21,769 nt of DNA from IMG/VR virus record IMGVR_UViG_3300028197_000682, positions 1 to 21,769 of that record; one strand, 5' to 3'. The position numbers and the translations under genes are program-made. Under the pieces are notes generated by a model, which was given only the letters and a program-made list of their open reading frames with translations, did not search any database and was not told the origin of the DNA. This document shows positions 1 through 6,149 of the stretch, one piece after another. Source of the stretch: a virus. Positions within the stretch are counted from its first letter, which is position 1. Every line of letters starts with the position of its first letter.

Positions 1-319
1 CATATTTGTCTTCTTCATCTGAGATGTCACTGACAACAAATCCGCCATCTGCATAAGCATTATTGATATGCTCAATATCATCTACACCATACCAACCTTC
101 AATCTCATTAGTATCTTCCATAATGCTTGGTGAGTCTGAATCAAGGTCCTCGTCATCGTCCCAATCACTTAATGAAAGTACATGCGGAATGAAACTTTCG
201 TATGAGCCTTCCTCTTCAATTTTAGGAAGCCAGTAATTGACAAATTCTGGATTAACACTTCCTACTGCAAGTTCTCCTCCATATCTGCCGCCGTCAATTC
301 TAAATTTATATTTTGCCAT
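1..319 (-). CDS. Acidic conserved-looking hypothetical protein (C-terminus outside window)
   Basis: An open frame starts with ATG at 319-317 and runs without a stop to the left edge, giving the first 106 residues. The start follows a good Shine-Dalgarno (CTGGAGAAAAAT before ATG), 13 nt after the stop of the upstream gene, so it is the last visible gene of the uvsW operon. The N-terminus is basic and glycine-rich (MAKYKFRIDGGRYGGELAVG). The rest becomes very acidic, with a DWDDDEDLDSD run near residue 55 and further D/E clusters up to the edge. There are no membrane segments or known catalytic motifs. I do not recognise a family. Acidic small proteins like this are common in T4-like phage early regions, but the role is unknown. 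The truncation is caused by the window, not by mutation. Confidence 0.8.
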   Translation of the reverse strand, partial: MAKYKFRIDGGRYGGELAVGSVNPEFVNYWLPKIEEEGSYESFIPHVLSLSDWDDDEDLDSDSPSIMEDTNEIEGWYGVDDIEHINNAYADGGFVVSDISDEEDKY

Positions 320-332
320 ATTTTTCTCCAGT

Positions 333-836
333 TTAATCTAACAAATTGCCAATATCAATCTCTTGTGGTATTTTGTTTGCTTCTTTAACAAACATTGCAC
401 ACGCAGGATTGCTAGTGTTCTCTAAAGGTGCTAACAACATGTGTCCATTCTTTAATTTTGGAAAGAACCATTTCACATCTTGAAAGATATTTGTAATCTT
501 AACTTCATGTGCTTCTAGTAATTTTCCACTTAATGGATTTAAGGTTGCTGTTAGGAACCCTCTATTATTTAAACTGGTAAGTGGTAATACTTCTATTCCA
601 CTCAAATCTTCATCTGTAATTGCAATACTCCAATCCATTGGCATTTGGATATTGTATTCGCCTATCTGCAAACATATTGCAGGAGCATAAAAACTCTCCA
701 AAAAGATTAAAGGTAAAAAATAGTAATCCATCCATTCAGGATCACTAGTATCAAATACGCCAAATCTAATATCATCTATTTCATCTGGTACATTATCTAT
801 TTCATATACGGTATTATCTACTGTTAATATTTTCAT
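333..836 (-). CDS. Hypothetical protein, 167 aa, downstream of uvsW
   Basis: Complete frame of 167 aa whose ATG overlaps the uvsW stop codon in an ATGA arrangement, which indicates translational coupling to the helicase. The protein is acidic in its first third (EIDNVPDEIDDIRFGVFDTS), then alternates hydrophobic and polar stretches typical of a small globular alpha/beta or beta-rich domain. It has no signal peptide, membrane helix, nucleotide-binding loop or metal-binding motif. I do not recognise the family. Position suggests a role linked to DNA replication or repair with UvsW, but this is only guilt by association. Being a real gene is well supported by the overlap, codon use like its neighbours and the SD-equipped gene that follows it. 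Confidence 0.85.
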   Translation of the reverse strand: MKILTVDNTVYEIDNVPDEIDDIRFGVFDTSDPEWMDYYFLPLIFLESFYAPAICLQIGEYNIQMPMDWSIAITDEDLSGIEVLPLTSLNNRGFLTATLNPLSGKLLEAHEVKITNIFQDVKWFFPKLKNGHMLLAPLENTSNPACAMFVKEANKIPQEIDIGNLLD

Positions 837-2290
837 TTATACTCCACTTTGGTAACTTGAAAAGGGAATCCTTGTTCTTTATAGAATGCTTTTCGTTTGG
901 TTAAATGTCGCTTACTATATTTTAGATTACTTGTGATGTCGACCACATTCAAATAATCCTTATCTTCTGCTTTACGGATTCCTCTACCGATACTTTGTAT
1001 AACTCTTACAAAACTTTTACCTGGCTCTAGAAGAACTAAGTTAAAAATTCTTGGTATGTTAATACCGACCGCCGCAACACCGTAAGTTGCAACTATTACT
1101 TTATTGTCCATCTCAGATACTTGGGCATATTCTGTTTGCCTATCTTTAACTTTCATATCTCCACTAATAAATACCCAGTCCGGATTCTTTTCTATTAAAA
1201 GTTCGCCGGTGGCTATTCTATCTATTAGAACAAGTGTATTACCAGAACCACTTAGTCCTTTAATAATATCACTTATGTGACTTACTCTGCCGTCGTCTGT
1301 TACAAGCCATTTAAGTTCTTGTGCATAGTTATTAAACCCTAACACACCGTCTTGTAATTGAAATATGTTAATGTCTAACTTTGCTAACACACCTCTGTCT
1401 TGTAATTCTTTACTGCTTAAATTTCCAGTAACTGGACCTAAGCAACATGTACAGCCAACTGCTTCATGCTCATCTTTTGGTATAGTACCTGTCAGTCCCC
1501 AACGAATAGGAACATTTGCAAATACGCCACCTAATAAATTTCTTAAAACATCCGCTTTTGCTTTGTGTACTTCATCTACCATAATGCAAACAACACCATC
1601 TAAGAACTGGTCAATAGGAAAGTCTGCTTCATACTTTTTACTTTTCTTTTCTAGTATTGCTAGACTTTGCCAAGTACATATTGTATGTGTTTTATCATAC
1701 TCTTTCCTATCGCCAAATAATACACCAACATCAAGACCTAAATTCTTATAGTCCCTTTCTGTTTGTACTACCAAATCTTTATTAGGAACAATAACTACAC
1801 TACGCCCATATGGTTCACATAAATCGCTTAAGGCGGCTGTTATGAGCGTCTTACCGGCGCCTGTAGCCACTTCCTGCAAACTCTGTGGGTTTGCAATAAA
1901 CTCGTTAATAACTTCAACTTGATAATCTCTAAGTATAATAGGTTCACCTTCTGCAGGATGTCCTTTGGGCCATGCTGTATTCTCATACCTTGTTTGCTCA
2001 ATAGGTTGAAAATTAAACTTCCATTCATCACGTTGATCCTGTATTTCAATTTCGTAACCATCTGCTTGTACAATAGGCAGTAACCTATCCAGCATGTTCA
2101 TATATGTTCTACCACCAATATCACAATACCTAACACAACCATCCCATCTGCCTAGTTTATAAGCAGGCATATGATATGCATAAGGTAAGAAATATTTACA
2201 AGCATCAGAAATTTTACGTCTAGTGCTTGGTGCTAATCCAACAAACTTTACGTTTACTTCATCTCTTATTTCTAGAACACATTTACCCAT
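833..2290 (-). CDS. uvsW: UvsW-like superfamily 2 DNA/RNA helicase
   Basis: A 485-aa helicase. In T4, UvsW unwinds R-loops, D-loops and branched DNA, converts origin replication to recombination-dependent replication, and rescues stalled forks. Visible motifs: N-terminal domain 1-110 with the family-typical PAYKLGRWDG stretch (42-51); motif I VATGAGKT (141-148); motif II DEVH (239-242); motif III GLTGT (265-269); motif V VGINIPR near 408; motif VI QSIGRGIRK (432-440). Length is close to T4 UvsW (about 500 aa). The ATG at 2290 gives the expected N-terminus but has no Shine-Dalgarno. A sigma-70-type promoter lies so close that the message would begin at or next to the ATG, suggesting leaderless translation. 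The gene overlaps the downstream 167-aa gene by 4 nt. Confidence 0.95.
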   Translation of the reverse strand: MGKCVLEIRDEVNVKFVGLAPSTRRKISDACKYFLPYAYHMPAYKLGRWDGCVRYCDIGGRTYMNMLDRLLPIVQADGYEIEIQDQRDEWKFNFQPIEQTRYENTAWPKGHPAEGEPIILRDYQVEVINEFIANPQSLQEVATGAGKTLITAALSDLCEPYGRSVVIVPNKDLVVQTERDYKNLGLDVGVLFGDRKEYDKTHTICTWQSLAILEKKSKKYEADFPIDQFLDGVVCIMVDEVHKAKADVLRNLLGGVFANVPIRWGLTGTIPKDEHEAVGCTCCLGPVTGNLSSKELQDRGVLAKLDINIFQLQDGVLGFNNYAQELKWLVTDDGRVSHISDIIKGLSGSGNTLVLIDRIATGELLIEKNPDWVFISGDMKVKDRQTEYAQVSEMDNKVIVATYGVAAVGINIPRIFNLVLLEPGKSFVRVIQSIGRGIRKAEDKDYLNVVDITSNLKYSKRHLTKRKAFYKEQGFPFQVTKVEYK

Positions 2291-2295
2291 AGTTT

Positions 2296-2325
2296 ATTAT
2301 ACTACCATCTACGTTGTATTGTCAA
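2296..2325 (-). promoter_or_regulatory. Sigma-70-type promoter for uvsW, inside the end of the receptor gene
   Basis: On the minus strand TTGACA (2325-2320), an 18-bp spacer and TATAAT (2301-2296). The -35 box lies in the codons for the last residues of the TonB-dependent receptor and its TAG stop falls in the spacer. The predicted start point is about 2289-2290, that is, at the uvsW ATG. Confidence 0.65.
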
Positions 2326-4002
2326 CTTAATTTCTCTACCCTGAGTACCATACCCTGGTAGAACCTCTGTGTCTTCGTCTAACACGTTGTTAAGATTAAT
2401 TGCTAATTGTACATTAGAATCAAATGTTTTAACATAGCCGAAGTTTAATTTTTCTAAGTCCTCTAATTCGTCTCCATCATACTCTCCAGGCTTTCTATCA
2501 TATGCACCTGTGTAAGTAGCATTTACATTGTGAGAACCAAAGTCTTGATTGTAACTTAATACTGCAATATACTTAGGCACTCTAGCCTGTTCTGTATCTG
2601 TGGCTTTTAGCATTACACCAAATGCTCCAAATGTTTGTGAGTATCTAAACCCTTTAGTTTGATATGCACCTGTATTAAGATATTTTGCATTGTTATAAAC
2701 AGTTGTGGTTGTTGACGTTGCATTTCCTTCTTCGTCAATATCTATTGTTACAACATCCTCAGAATATCCTGGCTGGTATTCTATTGCTTGTTCAAAGTCA
2801 TACATGAAAATACTTAAGACACCAAATCCTAATTCATACCCAACTGCTTCTTCTGGTAGTAAATCTAAGTTAGCATCAACATAACCATCTCCATTTATTT
2901 CGTATAAGTTTGGTCGTCTATAACTTGTACCAGCATTAAAAAAGAATTGATTCTTTTCAATACCAAATCTCATAGCATTCTGGTCTTCATTGCCAACTCT
3001 AAAACCAAAGTTATAATTTAAGGCAAACTCGGCATTGATATTTAAGTAAGCACCATAATTATCCCTTGTATGTTTTTCATTGTTTAAACTTTGATACTGT
3101 TCTTGGCTTCCGTCTACACCATATGCAATTTGCAGTTTTTGAGATAGGTTAGTTTGGTCTCCTATTCTTACATAGTCTGTACTACTCTCATTAGAGTAAG
3201 ACATCCAATCACCAGAATAATATTCTGATTGCTGATGCGTTCTACCTATAGTAAAGTACTCATTGTTAATAGCAACATTATATTTTTCACCGTCTTGTAC
3301 ACAATTATTTGTTGATGCAAAACTGGAATCAAAACAATTATCATAGTCGTATTCAAAGTTTGTAAACTTTGCTGTAATAGTAAAGTCCTGAACATCTACA
3401 TTAAGTTTAACATTTTTATTTGAATATGCATCAACTTCTGTGTTGTCATTCCTTGCTTGATTATCTACACCTAATTCTGTGTACTGTATCCAGTTTGTTG
3501 GTGCTAAGTTTAGGTACCTATGGCTATTACTTCCTGCACCCAATGTAAATCCTTTTGTAATAGTATCTTTAATTAATACAGTTCCAGCAATACTGCTTGA
3601 TCCGTATACAACACTATTAGGTCCTGAGATAATTTTTATATCTTCTCCAGTTACAACATCTACTCCAAAGTTATACCATGCTGACCCGGGCTCGTTTGAG
3701 GGTATACCATTTCTGTAAACTGTGGTGTGTATTGTTTGAGCACCACGTTCGTTGTAGCCTTGAAAGGCTCCGTATCCACCTGCTGTCCAAGTGTATGCTG
3801 GTAATACTTTTGTAATTAAATGTGTTTCCGTTAGTGGGTTTGTTTCTGTCGTTGTTACTTGTTGTGCTACTACTACAACTTCCTCTATTTCTTCTGCTTC
3901 TGCATTAAATGATATTGCCATTAATACCATAACTGCAAACACAAAATATAAAGGGCTAAAATTGATGTGGAAATTCCAGTCAATCTTGTTCTTGCTTTTC
4001 AT
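2302..4002 (-). CDS. TonB-dependent outer-membrane receptor (phage-encoded)
   Basis: A 566-aa TonB-dependent receptor. Such proteins import iron chelates, cobalamin, sugars or other scarce substrates across the outer membrane using TonB energy, and often serve as phage receptors. Visible in order: basic N-region and hydrophobic core (about 17-33) with an AEA cleavage site at 34-36; a TonB box EEVVVVA (40-46) right after cleavage; plug domain about 50-148 with the signature IKIISGPNSVVYGSSSIAGTVLI (in part) at 122-144; beta-barrel about 150-566 with alternating strands and many Y/N-rich loops; C-terminal GREIKLTIQRRW ending in the aromatic residue used for barrel assembly. C223 and C234 could form a loop disulphide. 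At 566 aa it is at the short end of the family (BtuB about 614). It has its own promoter and SD (CGGAGAATTTATG). Substrate cannot be read from sequence. Confidence 0.9.
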   Translation of the reverse strand: MKSKNKIDWNFHINFSPLYFVFAVMVLMAISFNAEAEEIEEVVVVAQQVTTTETNPLTETHLITKVLPAYTWTAGGYGAFQGYNERGAQTIHTTVYRNGIPSNEPGSAWYNFGVDVVTGEDIKIISGPNSVVYGSSSIAGTVLIKDTITKGFTLGAGSNSHRYLNLAPTNWIQYTELGVDNQARNDNTEVDAYSNKNVKLNVDVQDFTITAKFTNFEYDYDNCFDSSFASTNNCVQDGEKYNVAINNEYFTIGRTHQQSEYYSGDWMSYSNESSTDYVRIGDQTNLSQKLQIAYGVDGSQEQYQSLNNEKHTRDNYGAYLNINAEFALNYNFGFRVGNEDQNAMRFGIEKNQFFFNAGTSYRRPNLYEINGDGYVDANLDLLPEEAVGYELGFGVLSIFMYDFEQAIEYQPGYSEDVVTIDIDEEGNATSTTTTVYNNAKYLNTGAYQTKGFRYSQTFGAFGVMLKATDTEQARVPKYIAVLSYNQDFGSHNVNATYTGAYDRKPGEYDGDELEDLEKLNFGYVKTFDSNVQLAINLNNVLDEDTEVLPGYGTQGREIKLTIQRRW

Positions 4003-4054
4003 AAATTCTCCGGTTATGTTTTAGGTAAACCTTCCTCGGCTTACGTCTATTATA

Positions 4055-4082
4055 ATTATACGTCTTTACTGCCAAAAGTCAA
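4055..4082 (-). promoter_or_regulatory. Sigma-70-type promoter for the TonB-dependent receptor
   Basis: Minus-strand TTGACT (4082-4077), 16-bp spacer, TATAAT (4060-4055); start expected near 4048, giving a leader of about 46 nt. The -10 region is preceded by AAAGACG, the same 13-mer AAAGACGTATAAT as in the AAA ATPase promoter. The heptamer AGACGTA occurs twice here, 17 bp apart (4065-4059 and 4048-4042), which could be a repressor or activator site. Confidence 0.8.
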
Positions 4083-4104
4083 GTAAAAACATTAATTAAA
4101 TTTA

Positions 4105-4137
4105 TAAAAGGTGAAGCCCGGAGGATATCCGGGCTTC
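4105..4137 (-). terminator. Intrinsic terminator after the AAA ATPase gene
   Basis: Nine-bp GC-rich stem GAAGCCCGG / CCGGGCTTC (4113-4121 with 4129-4137), 7-nt loop, followed on the minus strand by ACCTTTTAT. It sits 1 nt after the pseudoknot and just upstream of the receptor promoter, so it separates the two transcription units. Confidence 0.75.
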
Positions 4138-4138
4138 G

Positions 4139-4187
4139 TGGTGCTCTAGTGGGGGATGACTAACGTTGAGCACCAGGGAACCGTTAG
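4139..4187 (-). ncRNA. H-type pseudoknot RNA element in the 3' UTR of the AAA ATPase mRNA
   Basis: Read as minus-strand RNA: stem 1 CUAACG (4187-4182) with CGUUAG (4165-4160), 6 bp; stem 2 UGGUGCUC (4175-4168) with GAGCACCA (4146-4139), 8 bp. Loop 1 is GUUCCC (6 nt), loop 2 is AA, loop 3 is UCAUCCCCCACUA (13 nt). All 14 pairs are Watson-Crick and the loop lengths fit a classic H-type pseudoknot. The terminator hairpin follows after one base, giving a compact RNA end of about 75 nt. The nine bases 4160-4152 (GUCAUCCCC) are complementary to GGGGAUGAC in the ATPase gene's own ribosome-binding region (5261-5253). It could be a 3'UTR-derived small RNA, an autoregulatory element, an exonuclease-blocking end or a ligand sensor. 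I recognise no described family. Confidence 0.6.
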
Positions 4188-4202
4188 CAATATATAATTA
4201 TC

Positions 4203-5249
4203 TTATATCGCTCCTGACATACAAGTAGTTTTGGCTAAACTTTTCCAGTTCTCAGAATCCATTTTTCTAAGGTCTGCAATCTTAAGAACCATTCTCAAAC
4301 TAATCTCCCTTAGTATGTTTTGGTTCTCAGTCATAAAGTCGATAACTTCTTTGTCACCATCTTTACCAAACTTGTATTCATCAAGCATACCGTCTTCGAC
4401 GATTTGGTTAATTCTAAGAAACTTATCTCTCTTAGAGTTCATTGTAAGATCCAAGTAGTGACATCTTGACATAAGTGCCGCCAAGTGATCCTTAATCTTC
4501 TTAGAACGAACGTTTTCAAAATCAACGTTAGTAATAAAGATACAACCACCTTTGAATTCAAACCTATCAGGAATACCTTCTCTACGAAGTGCTTGTGATT
4601 CTGACTTCCAAGTAATAGTTCTTTTCTTACCTGAGTCCAAAGTAGCCTTAAGCATGTTCAAACATACTTCATCAAACAACACACTATCACAGTCATCAAA
4701 TACAAGTATGTTACCTGCCGCTGAATTATTATATAGTGTTTGGAACAAACCAATTGGAGTAACTGAACCTTTAACAACTTCAGTCCTTGCAGGCTTACCA
4801 GCAACTTCTGTTAGCATGTCATAATCTTCTAAAACAGTTTCAACACCAAATGACTTACCAACTCCTGGAGGGCCACTTACTATCATACCACGTACTGTAC
4901 CTTCTGCTACAGCATGAGTCATACGATCCAAAATATCGAAACGTTCTCTGATACGTTCAATTGCTTGAACATCAGTTTCTTCCTTTTCTTCTTTTGGAGT
5001 ATTGTCTATTTTAGGCTGTTCAGCATAAACACTTGGAGTAACATACTCTAAGTCTTTTGTAGGATCTTCAATTAAAATCCTAATGCTTGAAAATTTCTCA
5101 CCCATTGCTTCACTACCATCAACGGTAATAAAAGCACCCTTTTTGCCAATGTTAAGTGGCTTAATGATTGGAAATACTGTATCAACGATTTCGTTTTTAC
5201 GGTAAGTACCAGTCTTAACCTTTACATAATTTAAAGTTTGTTTTGTCAT
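4203..5249 (-). CDS. AAA-family ATPase, 348 aa
   Basis: A cytoplasmic P-loop ATPase. An N-terminal domain of about 95 residues has no recognisable motif and ends in a charged linker (TPKEEKEETD, 84-93). The AAA core follows: Walker A GPPGVGKS (126-133), Walker B ILVFDDCD (181-188), sensor-1-like asparagine N241 in FITNVDF, and an arginine in ALMSRC (262) that could act as arginine finger. This organisation fits ATPases that remodel or load other proteins or nucleic acids. It is not the T4 clamp loader gp44 or helicase gp41, whose motifs differ. It is monocistronic, with its own sigma-70-type promoter, a leader with an unusual GGGGATGAC ribosome-binding region, a 3' UTR pseudoknot and a terminator. 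That suggests a separately controlled, perhaps abundant product. The exact role is unknown. Confidence 0.85.
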   Translation of the reverse strand: MTKQTLNYVKVKTGTYRKNEIVDTVFPIIKPLNIGKKGAFITVDGSEAMGEKFSSIRILIEDPTKDLEYVTPSVYAEQPKIDNTPKEEKEETDVQAIERIRERFDILDRMTHAVAEGTVRGMIVSGPPGVGKSFGVETVLEDYDMLTEVAGKPARTEVVKGSVTPIGLFQTLYNNSAAGNILVFDDCDSVLFDEVCLNMLKATLDSGKKRTITWKSESQALRREGIPDRFEFKGGCIFITNVDFENVRSKKIKDHLAALMSRCHYLDLTMNSKRDKFLRINQIVEDGMLDEYKFGKDGDKEVIDFMTENQNILREISLRMVLKIADLRKMDSENWKSLAKTTCMSGAI

Positions 5250-5252
5250 AAT

Positions 5253-5261
5253 GTCATCCCC
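5253..5261 (-). promoter_or_regulatory. Ribosome-binding region of the AAA ATPase, complementary to its 3' UTR
   Basis: The leader reads GGGGATGAC ATT ATG. Most other genes here use AGGAG-type sites. GGGGATGAC also holds an upstream ATG that gives a three-codon frame (ATG ACA TTA TGA) overlapping the true start. The nine bases are fully complementary to 4152-4160 in the downstream pseudoknot. Confidence 0.5.
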
Positions 5262-5311
5262 GACGTTTATGTTGTTGTTTAAGGAACCCTTTTCCCTAAC
5301 TCTTATATACT

Positions 5312-5339
5312 ATTATACGTCTTTTTGGACGGAAGTCAA
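5312..5339 (-). promoter_or_regulatory. Sigma-70-type promoter for the AAA ATPase
   Basis: Minus-strand TTGACT (5339-5334), 16-bp spacer, TATAAT (5317-5312), start near 5305 and a leader of about 55 nt. It shares AAAGACGTATAAT exactly with the receptor promoter at 4055-4067. Confidence 0.8.
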
Positions 5340-5341
5340 CC

Positions 5342-5366
5342 TTTTTACCAAAAAAAGTGGTAAAAA
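5342..5366 (-). terminator. Weak AT-rich hairpin after the exonuclease gene
   Basis: Stem TTTTTACCA / TGGTAAAAA (9 bp, 7-nt loop), starting 2 nt after the exonuclease stop. The stem is AT-rich and has no separate T-run after it, so termination is only possible, not clear. Confidence 0.35.
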
Positions 5367-5368
5367 AG

Positions 5369-5908
5369 TTAATCTTTTTTGATGTTTAGCATGAATAGGC
5401 AAGTTTGTAAGCATTTTGCCTGCCATTTGGCATCATCAACAGCACTATGTAATGCTTCTTGAACGCCTTTTCTAGGATCTACAGCCATTAAACTGAATAC
5501 AGTTCTGCTATCACGTATCTGCCAATATGCCCAATTTGTGTGAATATTAATCTGCTTATATAAGTTCTCTATTATGACCATATCAAATTGTGGGCCTTGA
5601 CACCAAATTTGTTCACAGCCTACTAGCCACTTATTAAGTGATGTAGCAAAATCGTTTAATTGTATTCTTCCTTCTTCTGCAAATGCAATATCTTGAATCT
5701 CTTGTGATTGTTTGCCCCACCATTCTATTGTGCCTTGGTCAACATCTCTGCCTAGTTCTGTTTGGGCATCAATATCAAGTTTAGCATCAAAGAACGTATG
5801 TGGTGCTTCGTTAGTGTAAGGATCAAACTTTACACCACCCACACTTAATACTACTGCTTCAGGCGTTGTAGCCAAAGTCTCAATATCTATCATTGCATGA
5901 GTTGTCAT
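5369..5908 (-). CDS. dexA: DexA-like 3'-5' exonuclease (DEDDh family)
   Basis: A 179-aa exonuclease of the DnaQ/RNase T superfamily, closest by motif layout to T4 exonuclease A (DexA), which degrades single-stranded DNA 3' to 5'. Motifs: ExoI DIET with D8 and E10; a TIEWWGKQS segment (60-68) shared with the DexA type; ExoII WCQGPQFDMVII with D109; ExoIII HSAVDDA with H154 and D159, the HxxxxD pattern of the DEDDh class. T4 DexA is about 227 aa, so this version is shorter, without the C-terminal tail. It lies 3 nt downstream of a 59-aa gene and should be co-transcribed from the promoter at 6144. No strong SD is visible, so translation may be coupled to that small gene. An RNA substrate cannot be excluded from sequence. 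Confidence 0.8.
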   Translation of the reverse strand: MTTHAMIDIETLATTPEAVVLSVGGVKFDPYTNEAPHTFFDAKLDIDAQTELGRDVDQGTIEWWGKQSQEIQDIAFAEEGRIQLNDFATSLNKWLVGCEQIWCQGPQFDMVIIENLYKQINIHTNWAYWQIRDSRTVFSLMAVDPRKGVQEALHSAVDDAKWQAKCLQTCLFMLNIKKD

Positions 5909-5911
5909 AAA

Positions 5912-6091
5912 TTATATTTGCCTTTCTTTGTTGTCAGCATACATAGTACTGAAAACTTTAAAGCCTTCAGTCACTGTATAAATTTCTTCGTTAAATACTC
6001 GCCTTTCAGCAGAGTTCATTTGATACCAACTTGTAAAGTTTTGGTCGAAAGTTAAACTCTCGTCATAGTTGAATGTGTCTAATGTAGCCAT
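5912..6091 (-). CDS. Small hypothetical protein, 59 aa
   Basis: A short frame of 59 residues starting MATLDTFNYDESLTFDQNFT and ending STMYADNKERQI. It is supported by a good Shine-Dalgarno (GGAGTACAAT then ATG), a strong promoter just upstream, and a stop only 3 nt before the dexA-like ATG. It is the first gene of a two-gene unit. The protein is soluble and slightly acidic with aromatic residues spread along it, and has no cysteine or membrane segment. I do not recognise it. A partner or regulator of the exonuclease is possible from the arrangement but unproven. Confidence 0.8.
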   Translation of the reverse strand: MATLDTFNYDESLTFDQNFTSWYQMNSAERRVFNEEIYTVTEGFKVFSTMYADNKERQI

Positions 6092-6115
6092 ATTGTACTC
6101 CTAAATGTAAAATAC

Positions 6116-6144
6116 ATTATACCGGATTTTGTGGTACAAGTCAA
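6116..6144 (-). promoter_or_regulatory. Sigma-70-type promoter for the 59-aa gene and dexA
   Basis: Minus-strand TTGACT (6144-6139), 17-bp spacer, TATAAT (6121-6116). It begins 5 nt after the stop of the metalloprotease gene. Start expected near 6109. Confidence 0.8.
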
Positions 6145-6149
6145 CCTAA

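Noticed and set aside
1365-1751. Plus-strand ORF of 128 codons across uvsW
   Set aside because: It lies entirely antisense to the conserved helicase core, has Ser/Thr/Phe-rich low-complexity composition typical of a reverse-frame shadow, and has no promoter or SD.
4139-4187. Assignment of the pseudoknot to SAM-II, SAM-V or preQ1-II riboswitches
   Set aside because: These are also pseudoknots, but I do not see their conserved core bases, and the element is at a 3' end with the next promoter downstream of it.
4113-4187. tRNA or tmRNA gene in the ATPase-receptor gap
   Set aside because: No cloverleaf, no T-loop GTTCRANYC and no CCA end; no tRNA-like folds were noticed elsewhere in the window.
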